Below, piece after piece: positions 20,720 through 31,621 of a DNA stretch of 64,000 bases. A model generated the notes under the pieces. That model was not told the DNA's origin. It did no database searches and was given only the letters and a program-made list of their open reading frames with translations. The stretch's first letter is position 1; the number at the start of each line of letters is the position of its first letter. Source of the DNA: Streptococcus cuniculipharyngis (GTDB lineage Bacteria > Bacillota > Bacilli > Lactobacillales > Streptococcaceae); contig NZ_VOHL01000004.1 of NCBI RefSeq assembly GCF_007859195.1, forward strand, positions 1 to 64,000, given 5' to 3'. Made by a program: the position numbers and the translations under genes.

Positions 20720-23700
20720 TTAAATTTCTCCACCAATCCCCTTAAATATCTCCACCAAATCCACAACTTTTTCAAACACCATCTGCTTTTTGGTACGATA
20801 TTGGGGATTGAGCGGACTCATCTTAGGAAGTGCTTCATTGAGAGCATTCCCATTTTCACTAGCATACTCTCGTTTGAGTGACATCTGAATATAACGGTTA
20901 GCACTCTCAACATTCAACCCTTCTGTCTCAATCAAATTAGCTACTGCTTCTTTTTGCTTTTGACGAGCAAATGTATAAAATTGCTCTAAAATATCTGACT
21001 TCTCAGATAAACTGTCCAAGTCACTAGTATTAATAAAATCCACAATCAAGCTTTCCTTAGCTCTCTGACCCAGACTAGCACGGATAGTTCGTGTAATTTC
21101 TTCAATGAGTTGTTCCTTATCAGATACCTTTTGGTTGGTTTCAAAAATCAATTCCAGAATATAGTCCAGATTGATTTCCTGTGACTTCAACAACTCTACT
21201 TCGAAAACAACCGCATCCCAATCGATTTCGGAATCGCTATTCTGCTGATTCCGCCTCTCATTGTCATACCAGGACTTGATATCATTGTAAGTAGAGCGAT
21301 AATCTTGAATCTCACGAATACTTGGGATGTCCATTTTAGAAAGTTCCGCAACGGCTTCATCATCCAAATGAAACCGTTCTTTGAAATCTGCCACAGCCTC
21401 TGCATCTGTAACATCTAACTCTTGCAGAGCTTGCAAACTCATAAAATCATCATAGTTCTGCAAGATATTATCCAAGCGTAAGAACTGACCAAACAAGGTT
21501 ACAAATTCTTTCTTATCACTTTCTTTAATAATAGTTGTCGGATCCGGAAATTTTTCCTGCAATTCTTTAACAACTTCCAAATACCCTTTTTGCTCCTGAC
21601 CAGCCTCAATATAGCCAGTCATGTAGTCTTCGTAAGAACGCTCCAACAGAACGTCAGCTGTCTCTGTCTTCCCAAACAACTTAATAGCATCTGTCGTTGC
21701 CTTCTCCAAATCACGAAAAGTCACAATATTTCCAAAAGTCTTAGTCGCATTGTAAATCCGATTCGTCCGAGAAAAAGCCTGAATAAGCCCATGATAACGC
21801 AAGTTTTTATCCACAAAAAGTGTATTCAAGGTCGGAGCATCAAAACCAGTCAAAAACATACCGACGACAATAAGCAAATCCACCTCACCAGACTTAACTC
21901 GCTTAGCTAAATCACGGTAATAGTTTTGAAACTCATTGCCATTGATACTAAAATTGGTCTGAAAAAGGTGATTATAATCGGAAATCACTCTGCTCAAAAA
22001 TTCCTTACTACTAATATCCGCTAAGTCAGCAAGGCTGAAAGTCTCGTCATCAATTTCCCCAATCGCAACCTGTTCCTCATTTACTGCATAAGAGAAGATG
22101 GTCGCTATCTTCAATGGTTTGCCTTTTCCAGCTTGCTGGTCTTGCAACTCTTGGTAGTAAGCCTTGGCCGCTTCGACACTTGACACAGCAAACATGGCAT
22201 TAAACCCTTTACCGTTTTGCCTATGGGTCTTTTGATTAAAATGCTCTAAAATATAAGACGAAATCTCTGCAATCCGTGTTGGATGAAGTAGGGCTTTTTT
22301 ATTTTCAGCAGCAGATAATTTCCCTAAATCTTGTTCAGTTTCCAAGTCCTTAAACTGTGGACGAACATCATTGTAATCCACCTTAAATTTCAATACCTTT
22401 TGGTCGCGGATAGCATCGGTAATGACGTATGCGTGGAGCTCCCTACCGAATACAGAAACTGTGGTTTCTGAACCCAAAGCATTCCCCTTACGAATAAGAT
22501 TTCCATCCTTATCATAGACATCTGGAAGAATCGGCGTCCCTGTAAAACCAAACTGACAATACTTCTTAAACTTTTGTTTTAAGCGCTTTTGAGCCTCACC
22601 AAATTGAGAACGGTGGCACTCGTCAAAGATAAAGACCACTTGCTTGTTGTAAATCTCATGTTGCGCTTCGCTAGACATAAAGTTATTGAGTTTTTGAATC
22701 GTCGTAACCACAATCTTATTGTCATCTTTTTCAATATTACGTTTAAGTCCAGCAGTGCTATGTGATCCATTGACCGAATCAGGCGAAAATCGCTGGTATT
22801 CTTTCATGGTTTGATAGTCTAGGTCTTTCCTGTCTACCACAAAGAAAACCTTATCTACCTCATCCATCTCGGTTGCCAGTCTCGCCGCCTTAAAGCTGGT
22901 CAAGGTCTTACCAGACCCCGTCGTATGCCAGATGTAGCCACCTGTTTCAGGACCACTTTTAGTTTTGGTGGCAATAGCCGAACGAATCTTCCAGATAATA
23001 CGCTCCGTCGCAGCAATCTGATAAGGGCGCATGATCAAGAGGGTATCACTAGTATCAAAAACCGAGTAGTTGATGAGAATGTTTAAGAGGGTCTGCTGAC
23101 TGAAAAAGGTCGCCGTAAAATCCTTCAAATCCTTGATTGGCTCATTATTTTTCAGTGCCCAGTTCATAGTAAAGTCAAAAGAATTTTTCTCCCGCTTAGT
23201 GGTATTGGCAAAATAGCGCGTATCCGTCCCATTTGAAATGACAAAAATCTGGAGATACTTGAAGAGTGAATTTTCTTCATTAAAACTCTCCTTGCTGTAA
23301 CGGTGAACCTGATTAAAAGCCTCACGAATAGCCACCCCACGCTTTTTAAGCTCAATTTGTACTAAGGGAAGCCCATTGACCAAAATGGTCACATCATAAC
23401 GATTGCTTGAAGTCCCAACTTGAGTCATTTGGTTAATGACCTGAAGCTTATTACGATTGATATTTTTCTTATCCCAAAGATAGATATTTTGGATATGCCC
23501 ATCGTCAAAGATAAAGTCATAGATGTGGTTATCGCGGAGCTTTCGGGTGCGATCAATTAGGCTATCACTCGGCTTATTGAGATATTCCTCTAAAAAACGT
23601 AACCATTCTCCCTCAGTAAAAGTCATTTGGTTAAGCGCCTCTATCTGAGTTTTAAGGTTATCTAGGAGGGTTTCTGGTGTCGTCAGATAGTTGAGATACT

Positions 23701-23851
23701 CATAACCCTGTTGTCGCAAATCACTAATCAGTTCTCGCTCTAGGTCTGCTTCCGTCTGATAGGTACTGGGCTTTCCCAACTTAGTGTATTTTTCCAGGAC
23801 AATAAAATTCTTAGTCTCTAAAATAGTATCTGTTTGGATGATTTTGGTCAT
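20720..23851 (-). CDS. hsdR: Type I restriction enzyme, R subunit
   Basis: 1043 aa motor-nuclease subunit that translocates and cuts DNA with unmethylated target sites. The N-terminal nuclease motif is [19 protein letters not shown] (E-x-K plus the Q-x-x-x-Y box, about residues 168-186). The superfamily 2 helicase domain follows: [11 protein letters not shown] (Walker A), [13 protein letters not shown] (DECH box), FGFTGTP, and motif [13 protein letters not shown]. The C-terminal helical region that contacts the methylase complex is intact. It overlaps the prrC-like stop by four bases (ATGA), so it is translationally coupled and last in the operon. Confidence 0.96.
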   Translation of the reverse strand: MTKIIQTDTILETKNFIVLEKYTKLGKPSTYQTEADLERELISDLRQQGYEYLNYLTTPETLLDNLKTQIEALNQMTFTEGEWLRFLEEYLNKPSDSLIDRTRKLRDNHIYDFIFDDGHIQNIYLWDKKNINRNKLQVINQMTQVGTSSNRYDVTILVNGLPLVQIELKKRGVAIREAFNQVHRYSKESFNEENSLFKYLQIFVISNGTDTRYFANTTKREKNSFDFTMNWALKNNEPIKDLKDFTATFFSQQTLLNILINYSVFDTSDTLLIMRPYQIAATERIIWKIRSAIATKTKSGPETGGYIWHTTGSGKTLTSFKAARLATEMDEVDKVFFVVDRKDLDYQTMKEYQRFSPDSVNGSHSTAGLKRNIEKDDNKIVVTTIQKLNNFMSSEAQHEIYNKQVVFIFDECHRSQFGEAQKRLKQKFKKYCQFGFTGTPILPDVYDKDGNLIRKGNALGSETTVSVFGRELHAYVITDAIRDQKVLKFKVDYNDVRPQFKDLETEQDLGKLSAAENKKALLHPTRIAEISSYILEHFNQKTHRQNGKGFNAMFAVSSVEAAKAYYQELQDQQAGKGKPLKIATIFSYAVNEEQVAIGEIDDETFSLADLADISSKEFLSRVISDYNHLFQTNFSINGNEFQNYYRDLAKRVKSGEVDLLIVVGMFLTGFDAPTLNTLFVDKNLRYHGLIQAFSRTNRIYNATKTFGNIVTFRDLEKATTDAIKLFGKTETADVLLERSYEDYMTGYIEAGQEQKGYLEVVKELQEKFPDPTTIIKESDKKEFVTLFGQFLRLDNILQNYDDFMSLQALQELDVTDAEAVADFKERFHLDDEAVAELSKMDIPSIREIQDYRSTYNDIKSWYDNERRNQQNSDSEIDWDAVVFEVELLKSQEINLDYILELIFETNQKVSDKEQLIEEITRTIRASLGQRAKESLIVDFINTSDLDSLSEKSDILEQFYTFARQKQKEAVANLIETEGLNVESANRYIQMSLKREYASENGNALNEALPKMSPLNPQYRTKKQMVFEKVVDLVEIFKGIGGEI

Positions 23852-25062
23852 AGTTCGTCCTCTTTAAATCGATAGATTGAATCAAAGCTATTAAATAAAT
23901 TTATAAGAGTATTTTTCTCGTGAGGAGGTAATTCTCTATATTCTAAATCAGCATGTCTATTATGAGTGTATAAATCAATCAGTTGTGTATAGGATTTAAT
24001 ATTTTCAGATGTTATAACATATCCAGCAACATCTAAACCTAATAAAACATTTTCCCATCGCCCATAGCCTAAAAAGGTCGCCGTTTTTTCCGCTAGGTTC
24101 CTAAAAAGGGCAAAATGAAATTTCTCCACATGGTTATCTTGAATTGCTTTTCTCAGTTCCTCTCTTACTCTGAGATGATATCCAAATGGAGAATCCCCTT
24201 CAACATCTGTCAACAAATATTTAAATTGTTTCTCATCCTCAATTTCATCAGTAGTTTTCATGACATAAAAAACCTTTTTCTTGATCCTTCTATCAAATCG
24301 GATTTCATTATAAAGTACATTATAAAATAATGCTTGATGAGTAGAAACGACAAATTTCAAATCAGTGTTTTCAGCACTACCTATAACATCACTCAAGTAA
24401 ATTGCAGCATTAATAATATTAGTATCATCCAAAGAAGATATGGGATCGTCAATATAGATATAGTTTATTTTTGAAAATTCCGAGGTATCAGCAGACTCAG
24501 TCAAATCTTCAACAATAATTTCAAGGAGCGTTAAGAAAACTGACCAAACAAAAATCCTCTCTTCTCCTCTAGACACCTTTATTATCTGCCCATCTACTTT
24601 AAATCGTATACTCTTTTTATTACTAATTGTTAGTACTTCACCCCTGTTATCTTTTTGAACATTTCCGAACTCATCTTTAACTGTTTCAATAATATCTTGA
24701 AACTCAACATCAATAATTCTACCAACATACTTTTGAAAGTTTTCTACAGCACGTTCGAAAAGTTGTTGCTCTTCAAGGAAATTTCCAAAATAAGTCCGTT
24801 TATCATAAATCAAATATCGATCTTCATCGTTTTCCAAATCATTATCCCACGTAAAAAGATCCTCTGTATATGAATTGAAATATAAAATGCGCTTAATGCT
24901 ATTCCCATTACTATCAGTCTCATTTACCTTATTTTTCAATTCCATAGAAAGCCTAGTTTTCCCGGTTGCATTATAGGCATAGAGCAAATGGACTTTCTTA
25001 TCACTAGAAATAATAGTATCCGAAATCTGTTCTAAATTTTCAAATTTGATATCATTTCCCAT
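23848..25062 (-). CDS. prrC: PrrC-like anticodon nuclease
   Basis: 404 aa from ATG 25062 (GAGGAAG seven bases upstream). The N-terminal ABC-type ATPase has Walker A NATGKT (31-36), the PrrC-like stretch [18 protein letters not shown] (59-76), a signature SRGEE (164-168), Walker [14 protein letters not shown] (201-213) and the switch His in STHQ (240-243). The C-terminal part keeps the PrrC nuclease residues: Arg321 and Glu325 in [14 protein letters not shown], and a downstream His (367 or 370, THNRH). In Escherichia coli, PrrC is held silent by its type I enzyme and cleaves tRNA-Lys in the anticodon when a phage blocks restriction. Gene order hsdM-hsdS-prrC-hsdR matches the E. coli prr locus. 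Assignment rests on recalled family sequence, not a search. Confidence 0.85.
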   Translation of the reverse strand: MGNDIKFENLEQISDTIISSDKKVHLLYAYNATGKTRLSMELKNKVNETDSNGNSIKRILYFNSYTEDLFTWDNDLENDEDRYLIYDKRTYFGNFLEEQQLFERAVENFQKYVGRIIDVEFQDIIETVKDEFGNVQKDNRGEVLTISNKKSIRFKVDGQIIKVSRGEERIFVWSVFLTLLEIIVEDLTESADTSEFSKINYIYIDDPISSLDDTNIINAAIYLSDVIGSAENTDLKFVVSTHQALFYNVLYNEIRFDRRIKKKVFYVMKTTDEIEDEKQFKYLLTDVEGDSPFGYHLRVREELRKAIQDNHVEKFHFALFRNLAEKTATFLGYGRWENVLLGLDVAGYVITSENIKSYTQLIDLYTHNRHADLEYRELPPHEKNTLINLFNSFDSIYRFKEDEL

Positions 25063-25075
25063 ATCTATTCTTCCT

Positions 25076-25681
25076 CTACGAAAAGTTAAGTAACCGATCC
25101 CGCCAATACTCATACTGTTTTTGTCGTTGCTCAATCTCAGCTGGTAGACCTTTGCTGATGTCTGTTGTTAGGGTATCGAAGCGGTCGAGAATGGAGACGA
25201 TGTGTTTTTGTTGGTCGAGGGATGAGAGGATAAGCTGAATGCGAGCTAGATTTTTAGGGTAAAGTTCAATAACTTTTGTCCCTACAAGCATTTTCTCTTT
25301 CTGTCTCTGAAAATCAGTTGTTTGCATGTAATAAACAAGATACTTCCCTAACTGCTCTGATTTCAATAAGCAAGAGTGACCACCAATATAAGCCTCCGTC
25401 TGCCCCAACCAAACCAGTGACTTCCCGACATCTTCACTATTTTCACTGGTTGTTGCAACAACAACATCCCCATAACTCGCTTTTTTAAGTTTTTGAGCTA
25501 ATTGTGAGCTAACAAATGATTTGGTCTCATCTGTCGCTAAACCATAATAGGTATAAATCTGTCCGTAATGTATGCAAGGAATGCCACTGTCCACAAAATC
25601 TTTCTTTTGCAAGCCATTCCCACGCACCACATCGCAGACAGCTCCTAACTCAACCTTAATCGGTCCAAAAACCCAAGTCAA
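25076..25681 (-). pseudogene. hsdS': Detached third target-recognition half of hsdS (out of frame)
   Basis: 201-codon frame holding one complete HsdS half: a target-recognition domain (about residues 5-165) and a conserved helix ending RQKQYEYWRDRLLNF. It begins only at TTG 25681, without a good ribosome site and with no early Met. It lies in a different frame from hsdS, whose stop is five bases upstream. Insertion of one TACAG unit in the repeat at 25701-25714 would join it to hsdS in one frame. It may therefore be a reversible phase-off segment and not a dead gene. A half-size HsdS working as a dimer is another possibility. Confidence 0.7.
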
Positions 25682-25685
25682 GAGC

Positions 25686-26891
25686 CTAATCAGGTCTTGT
25701 CTGTACTGTACTGTCAGTATACACGCCTTCGGCGGTGAAGGTCAAGAGTTTATCTCTAAAAAATTCGTACTGTTTTTGACGAAGTTCAATCTCTTTGGGC
25801 AGACCAATCTGTAGGTCATTGCAAACTGTGTCAAAATTGTCCAAGACCTCAGCGATACGAGATTGGATGGTCAGAGAGGGGAGGGGAATTGGGAAATCTT
25901 TGATGATTTTACCACTGATATTGGATTGTGAACCCTGTCCCCTAGCTTTCAATAACTCATAATTTTTATAAACCCAATGATAAACATAGCGATAATTAGC
26001 TAGTTCTTCATCGATCTCCAAATTACAACAAGCCTGGTTAGTGGTTAAAGGAATTTTAGTAACCGCAGATTTTCCAGCAGTTGCACCATACATCGCAATT
26101 ACAACGCTATTTATTGGTACCCACTTAGCCGAAGAATTTTCAAGACCTGCTTGAGTGATTGTTGCAGAAGTTGACACAATATCCTTGAAATCAATATCCT
26201 GTGTGCGAAGCCAGGGAATATTACCACCGTAGTAATCCTCATTATCACTTTTAGGAGTACCGCCAGATGAAATCTTACGGCAAATCTTCCTTAACGTTTT
26301 CCACTCTACCTGATACACTTCATCTTCAAACGACAGTAGTCTATCCCGATAAAAAGAATATTGTTTCTGTCGGGCGGTCAATTCTGCGGTCAATTCTGTA
26401 ATATAATCTGTGAATTTGTCAAGTATTTTGACGATTTCTTTTTGAATATCTTCATGAGGAATAGCAATATTAAGGGTTTCTAACTTAAACTTGTTCAGAG
26501 CTGGTATACCATCAAAAGTACACAATTCCTCAATTTTCTTCGAATTATTTTTCAAAAAATAATACAAATAGCGTGGTAACAGCTTCTCCGAATCTTTAAT
26601 AGTTGCAGAGTAATTGAGATTTCCTCTAAAATATTTCCCTTCGTTCCACGAAACATAGCCAACTCCCGCTCCTCTAGAAGTAATTCCTATTGGATCATCT
26701 TCCGTATTGAAAATATCTACATATCCCAAAGGTTCTTTCCCACTATTAATAACTGGGTAAGCTCCAGAATTATTCTGTATAAATGTTTTGTTAACCGACT
26801 GTCCTGTTTTTACGACACACACCTCCCCCAACGCTTTCCACTCTACTCCATCAGGACAAAGCTCTTTAATCATCTTATCAATGTAGGTCAT
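25686..26891 (-). CDS. hsdS: Type I restriction-modification specificity subunit
   Basis: 401 aa DNA-recognition subunit with two target-recognition domains (about residues 10-160 and 195-355). Each is followed by the conserved helical repeat RQKQYxFxRDxLL (174-186 and 371-383), which spaces the domains and binds HsdM. It starts one base after the hsdM stop. After the second repeat the protein ends in a short tail (GVYTDSTVQTRPD) created by a pentanucleotide repeat. In the alternative frame the tail would read through into a third recognition domain, giving about 606 aa. Confidence 0.93.
   Translation of the reverse strand: MTYIDKMIKELCPDGVEWKALGEVCVVKTGQSVNKTFIQNNSGAYPVINSGKEPLGYVDIFNTEDDPIGITSRGAGVGYVSWNEGKYFRGNLNYSATIKDSEKLLPRYLYYFLKNNSKKIEELCTFDGIPALNKFKLETLNIAIPHEDIQKEIVKILDKFTDYITELTAELTARQKQYSFYRDRLLSFEDEVYQVEWKTLRKICRKISSGGTPKSDNEDYYGGNIPWLRTQDIDFKDIVSTSATITQAGLENSSAKWVPINSVVIAMYGATAGKSAVTKIPLTTNQACCNLEIDEELANYRYVYHWVYKNYELLKARGQGSQSNISGKIIKDFPIPLPSLTIQSRIAEVLDNFDTVCNDLQIGLPKEIELRQKQYEFFRDKLLTFTAEGVYTDSTVQTRPD
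25701..25714. repeat. Pentanucleotide repeat at hsdS junction
   Basis: Plus strand CTGTACTGTACTGT: 2.8 copies of CTGTA (TACAG on the coding strand). It sits exactly where hsdS and the detached third half part frames. A gain of one 5-base unit gives TDSTVQYRQDLIRLLTWVFG and fuses the frames. Confidence 0.8.
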
Positions 26892-26892
26892 A

Positions 26893-28437
26893 TCAGCTCA
26901 ACTCCTCGACAATCTTATCAATCTCTGCTCGCAAGCGGTCAATGTTTTTCACGGTCTCAGCAATTTCTTTATTGAGGACATCAATATCAATTTTTTCATG
27001 CGTATCTTCTCTATCCACATATTGCGACACCGAGAGATTATAATCTTTCTCTGCAATCTTTTCTTGAGAAATAAGCTGTGCAAAATAATCTTCATTGTTC
27101 TTGTGCTCAACACTTGCTAGGATTTTCTCAATATGCTCTTCTGTCAAGACATTGTTTTTGGTTTCTTTTTTAAACTGCTGGCTAGCGTCAACAAAAAGAA
27201 CATCCGTTGTTGGCTTATTCTTAGCAAGAATAAGGATACAGGTCGCGATAGATGTCCCAAAAAAGAGATTATCAGGCAACTGGATAACAGCCTCGATAAA
27301 GTTCCCGTCTACCAGATACTGACGAATTTTTTGCTCAGCTCCGCCGCGATAAAAAATCCCAGGGAAGGTCACAATAGCCGCTCTGCCTTTATTAGACAAA
27401 TAAGAAAGACTATGCATGATGAAGGCGAAGTCCGCCTTAGACTTGGGTGCTAGGATCCCCGCTGGTGCAAAACGATCATCATTAATCAGCGCCGGATCGT
27501 CACTACCAATCCACTTGATAGAATAAGGTGGGTTGGACACAATCGCATCAAAAGGCTTATCATTGCCATGCTTAGGGTCCAGTAGCGTATTCCCACGCTC
27601 AATACTAAACTTGTCATAGTTGATATTATGGAGGAACATGTTCATTCGTGCCAGGTTGTAGGTAGTCATGTTGATCTCCTGACCATAAAAACCATCCTCA
27701 ATGATATATTCTGTAAATTGTTTTTTGGCTTGAAGCAAAAGAGAGCCTGAACCACAAGCAGGGTCATAAATCTTGTTGATTTTGTTTTTTTCATCCTTAC
27801 CCAACATGACGATACGGGCTAGCAAACGTGATACGCTCTGGGGTGTGAAAAATTCTCCACCAGATTTCCCAGCATTGGAAGCGTAGTTAGAAATCAAGTA
27901 CTCATACGCATCACCAAAAAGGTCAATGTGATTATCCTCAAAGCTTCCAAAATCCAGACTAGCAATCCCTTCTAGGATGAGTGCTAAACGCTCATTACGC
28001 TCTGGGACAGTACTTCCCAGCTTATTACTTCTGGTATCCACATCATCAAAAAGGCCCTTAATGTCATTTTCACTGGCATAACCCGTAGCACTAGCCTCAA
28101 TAGCATCAAAAATTTCCTTGAGTTCCGTATTTAAATTGTTATTACTACGAGCTGTTTTCACGACATTGGAAAAAAGCTGCGCAGGCATAATAAAATACCC
28201 CTTGGTCTTAATAGCATCATCCTTAACCTCAGGTGTGATAGCTTCAGCCGGAATCTCCTCATAATTAAAATCCTCACCACCCTCGATATAGGTCTTGAAA
28301 TTTTCACTGATAAAACGGTAAAAAAGGATTCCCAAAATATATTGCTTGAAGTCCCAACCATCTACCGCACCACGGACATCATCTGCGATTGCCCAAATTT
28401 TGCGATGTAACTCTTGCCTTTGTGCTTGTTCTGACAT
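26893..28437 (-). CDS. hsdM: Type I restriction-modification methyltransferase subunit
   Basis: 514 aa N6-adenine DNA methyltransferase that, with HsdS, marks host sites. The start is ATG 28437 ([15 protein letters not shown]); the upstream part of the open frame to 28545 overlaps the promoter and is unlike the family. Visible features: an N-terminal helical HsdM domain (residues about 10-150), the SAM-binding motif [13 protein letters not shown] and the catalytic motif NPPYSIKW. First gene of the hsd operon; an extended -10 (TGGTATAAT, 28476-28468) lies about 30 bases upstream. Confidence 0.97.
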   Translation of the reverse strand: MSEQAQRQELHRKIWAIADDVRGAVDGWDFKQYILGILFYRFISENFKTYIEGGEDFNYEEIPAEAITPEVKDDAIKTKGYFIMPAQLFSNVVKTARSNNNLNTELKEIFDAIEASATGYASENDIKGLFDDVDTRSNKLGSTVPERNERLALILEGIASLDFGSFEDNHIDLFGDAYEYLISNYASNAGKSGGEFFTPQSVSRLLARIVMLGKDEKNKINKIYDPACGSGSLLLQAKKQFTEYIIEDGFYGQEINMTTYNLARMNMFLHNINYDKFSIERGNTLLDPKHGNDKPFDAIVSNPPYSIKWIGSDDPALINDDRFAPAGILAPKSKADFAFIMHSLSYLSNKGRAAIVTFPGIFYRGGAEQKIRQYLVDGNFIEAVIQLPDNLFFGTSIATCILILAKNKPTTDVLFVDASQQFKKETKNNVLTEEHIEKILASVEHKNNEDYFAQLISQEKIAEKDYNLSVSQYVDREDTHEKIDIDVLNKEIAETVKNIDRLRAEIDKIVEELS

Positions 28438-28467
28438 ATTCAAATCCTCACAATCTTTAATGCTTCT

Positions 28468-28476
28468 ATTATACCA
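28468..28476 (-). promoter_or_regulatory. hsd operon extended -10 promoter
   Basis: Minus-strand TGGTATAAT, ending 30 bases before the hsdM ATG. No good -35 at 16-18 bases, as is usual with extended -10 promoters. It would drive hsdM, hsdS, prrC and hsdR together. Confidence 0.65.
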
Positions 28477-28594
28477 TTTTCCCCTTCTTACACGCTTTCT
28501 CAAGGGCAAGAGGGTTGAGGTTTTGCCCCAAGTGTCAAAATCCATTACCCACTCAAAATAACCGTGGGTTAAATCTTTGTGATGGATTTTTGTT

Positions 28595-28643
28595 GATAGT
28601 GTGTATAAACTATCTGAACTCGTAAAGACCTAAACTCGAGTTT
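28595..28643. other. Palindromes in element remnant
   Basis: Within the gene-free stretch 28560-28758 lie GATAGT-GTGTATAA-ACTATC (28595-28614) and the 12-base palindrome AAACTCGAGTTT (28632-28643). They may be relic operator or transfer-origin sites of the decayed element. The rest of this stretch shows nothing recognisable. Confidence 0.3.
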
Positions 28644-28758
28644 CTAAGTTCTCTCTAATTGTCTCAGGACAGATAAGGAGATTAACATTGTCAGACAACT
28701 GATTTATCAAAAAACACAAGAAAACTGCGAGCAGCTACCAACCGTTTTGTTCGATTAT

Positions 28759-29517
28759 TTATTTTTTGCTAGACTTCTTCTGGGATTTAACCGAGAGTTC
28801 CTTTTCCACTTCCTTCACCAATTGGAGCACCAACCGATCAAGTTCTATAAAATCCTATTGCAAAATATCTCCGACCCGAGTTGGCAACTTAACAATCACA
28901 TTGATTGAACAACCAATCTGAATCAATTGCTCCGTCATTTGTCCATACTCAAGAAAACTAACCTCCCACAATACTAGCTCTATGTTAAATAATTTCTTTC
29001 TAGCATAGGCTGAAAAGTTAGGCTCCTCTGCCCTCAGAGCTAGCAATCTGACATTTTCTTCTTCAGTCAGAAAGACTTGCTTCACAATATTTTTGATTCT
29101 CTTCTGCCTCAATTTTTGATAACAACTCTCCTTCTTCTGTTTATGACATTTAAGTAACACCTCTTCATAAGTTTGCTGTCGAATTTTCTCCAAACCATTG
29201 ATGTTCTGATATTTTTCCCAATTGGGAATGATGACAGCACCATCTACAAAGGCTATCATGCTAAACTGTTCAAAGCTCTTTAAAACTAACTTGACCGTTG
29301 TAGCTTTTCGCCTGAAAACCGTCATCAACATTTACACAGTGTAAAAGACTTTATCACCTAGGGCTAGTACGCCACTATAATTCTGTTTGCCCACTAAGAC
29401 TAACAACTTGAACCAAATAACAATCAGAATGTCTCCTTCTGGCATTGATTCAATCACCTGAATCTTTTCATCATCAAAAATATCCGTTGTTATTTTAATC
29501 CACCGAACATCACTTAT
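28759..29517 (-). pseudogene. Phage replisome organizer / MobC chimera, decayed
   Basis: One reading frame of 253 codons with three lesions: the likely start is ATA (29517, with GAGGAG upstream), an in-frame TAA at 29334-29332 and an in-frame TAG at 28857-28855. The first half reads like a phage replisome-organizer N-terminal domain (VRWIKITTDIFDDEKI; later VIIPNWEKYQNINGLEKI). The second half reads like a MobC/ribbon-helix-helix relaxosome protein (FLTEEENVRLLALRAEEPN, SAYARKKLFN) ending ELDRLVLQLVKEVEKEL. The fusion point is near residue 115. It looks like a deletion scar joining two genes of a mobile element. Confidence 0.7.
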
Positions 29518-29529
29518 AAATGCTCCTCT

Positions 29530-29814
29530 TTATCTCTCATATTGTTTCAACCAACGTATGACCACTTGTTTATCGTAGAGAGTTACACCATCTATTATCA
29601 TAGTTGGCATACCCTCACGAATCCATTTTTGAATCGTGGTCGTTGAAACATCTCACCAGAGTAATAAGGTAAACATCCTGACCATTGCCTTATAGAGTTC
29701 TTTCTCTTCTAAAATCCGTTCGATAGCACCACTAACCATCTCACCATAATAAGTTCTCAACTATCTTTCCAATGATTTTGACAGTTGTACAACTAAAGTC
29801 ATTTCATCAGTCAT
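29530..29814 (-). pseudogene. Phage-type small DNA-binding protein, broken
   Basis: A 95-codon frame from ATG 29814 to TAA 29530 interrupted by an in-frame TAG (after KSLER) and TGA (after TLLLW). The C-terminal half reads TTTIQKWIREGMPTMIIDGV and LYDKQVVIRWLKQYE, typical of small helix-turn-helix proteins of phages and integrative elements (excisionase or DNA-binding type). It is part of the same decayed element. Confidence 0.6.
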
Positions 29815-29932
29815 AAGATTACCTCATTTCTATTTCTCAATTAAATAAACCCCGAAAATTTGTATATTTTATTATACATTTTAAATTATAAATACTTTTT
29901 GTATCGGATAGGATGTCATTTAAGAAGAATCT

Positions 29933-30170
29933 ATGACTAATAATATAGCTAAATTTATCAAAGAAATTGGCAAAAAAATAAAAAGTATCAGTGATGCGCT
30001 AGATATATCCTATTCAACATTATCTAGCTGCAACCAAGGAATACGAAAACCTAAAAAAAGAATGCTCAAAAACTTGCTGATTATTTTGGAGCCTCATTCG
30101 CCTATATTCCTGGAATTGATGATGAGAAACATGCTCCATCAAATCTGAAGATAGTCGCAGATAGTTTTTA
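29933..30170 (+). pseudogene. XRE-family repressor, frameshifted
   Basis: The N-terminal helix-turn-helix (KEIGKKIKSISDALDISYST, then LSSCNQGIRKPKK) is followed by a frameshift near 30070. The next frame continues KLADYFGASFAYIPGIDDEK, a classic end of phage/ICE cI-like repressors, to a stop at 30170. It is divergent from the minus-strand genes, as expected for an element control region. The stretch 30171-30500 has further broken frames (for example MKDFIKYMNNQNQKPAIW) that I cannot assign. Confidence 0.7.
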
Positions 30171-30500
30171 AACATGAGAAATCACCTCTGTAACGCCTTT
30201 TAAGAGCGATATGGATAGACTCAAAAAAAGTATTGAGCTTGGTGAAATCCATCTATGCCCTTAAATAAGACTTTCTCAGATGACCTTAGACGCACTCTCT
30301 AATTCCTTGTTAAATTATGAAGCAACCCCAATGAAAGACTTCATCAAGTATATGAATAACCAAAACCAAAAACCAGCTATTTGGAAATCATGGATTCAGA
30401 CGGAAGAATAACAAATTAGATGGGCAGATCGCGACACAAAACAAGCTAACATTTCTCAATTACATAAGCTCCGAAAACTTTAACAATACGGAGAAATGGT

Positions 30501-31497
30501 ATGTCAATTCATAAATACCAATCCCTTAAAGGAACCACTTATTTTGTCAAAATTTACCTTGGTCTAAACGATTACGGTAAGAAAAAATATTACACTAAAC
30601 GAAGATTCAAAACTCGTAAAGCTGCCAAAACACATAAAATAGCTATTACTTATCAACTCAATTCTGGAACTTTCATTCAAACCTCAAAGCAAACATCATT
30701 TGCTTACAGAGAATTGTACCCAAAATGGTACGAAGCTTACCAAGATACCGTAGAGGCAACAACAGCTGCAAAAACAGCTGATTTGTATCGTCTTCATACC
30801 TTTGGAGAGAAAAAGATTTCAAAAATTAGTCCTCTAAACTGCTAAACCTTTATCACAGATAAGACGAAATCATTCAAGAACATGAAGCAAATCAAGTCAT
30901 ACACCTCGAAAATCTTTGAATTTGCCATCAATATAAACTACATCAAACGCAATCCTATGTATGAGTAAGGTTATTATCCCTAAAATCAAAAAAACTGCTA
31001 GGAAAAATTACCGGTCAGTTAGTGAGTTGCGACAGTTTTTACAAATTATTTTCGAAAATAAACCCTACAAGAACTATGTCTTATTCAGACTATTAGCTTA
31101 TAGTAGCTTACGAAAAGGTGAATTGTATACTCTTAGATGGGCAGATTTTAATCCAAATACCCAATTACTAACTATCAATAAAAGCTTAGGTAGGATAAAG
31201 GGACATGCTGTTGAAAAGGTACGAAAAATTCTTTTTCTGTGCGCTAAATCTGCCTTAATGATGAGACCTACATACACCATACTCCATAAATGGAAGTAAG
31301 AATCTATCCAAGAGAAAGGCTAGCTACATATCGCACCTCTCTCCATAGAAGATAATTTTATGTCACTTACTGTACAAGAACAACGGTTAGAACATTAAAG
31401 TAGTCAAATGACTCTAGACACCTATAGCCAGGCTACAAAAGCTGGTGAAAAACAATCCATGACAACATTTGCTGACTATCTCGGTAAAGCTAAATAA
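30501..31497 (+). pseudogene. Tyrosine recombinase (integrase), frameshifted
   Basis: Remains of a phage/ICE-type integrase in at least three frame pieces. The arm-binding N-terminus is 30501-30845. A core-binding piece lies in another frame (FEFAININYIKRNPM, near 30900-30958). The catalytic start is at 30961-31299 (LLAYSSLRKGELYTLRWAD, with the catalytic Arg). After a gap of lost sequence the end is MTLDTYSQATKAGEK, with the nucleophile Tyr, to a stop at 31497. The His-x-x-Arg box is not intact. It lies 124 bases from the 3' end of rpsI and points at it, the usual layout for an element inserted there. Confidence 0.88.
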
Positions 31498-31570
31498 CCT
31501 TAGCTTTCTTTTTCCACTAACATTTATCCAGGTCTTAAGAGATTACCAAACCCACTTTTCCACAAAAAAA

Positions 31571-31595
31571 CACCTTGCAAATAACTTGCAAAGTG
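31571..31595 (-). terminator. rpsI terminator
   Basis: CACCTTGCAA (31571-31580) / TTGCAAAGTG (31586-31595); the minus-strand hairpin is followed by GTTTTTTTG. It ends the rplM-rpsI operon. Confidence 0.85.
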
Positions 31596-31621
31596 CCTGT
31601 AAAAGTTGATATAACTGGATA

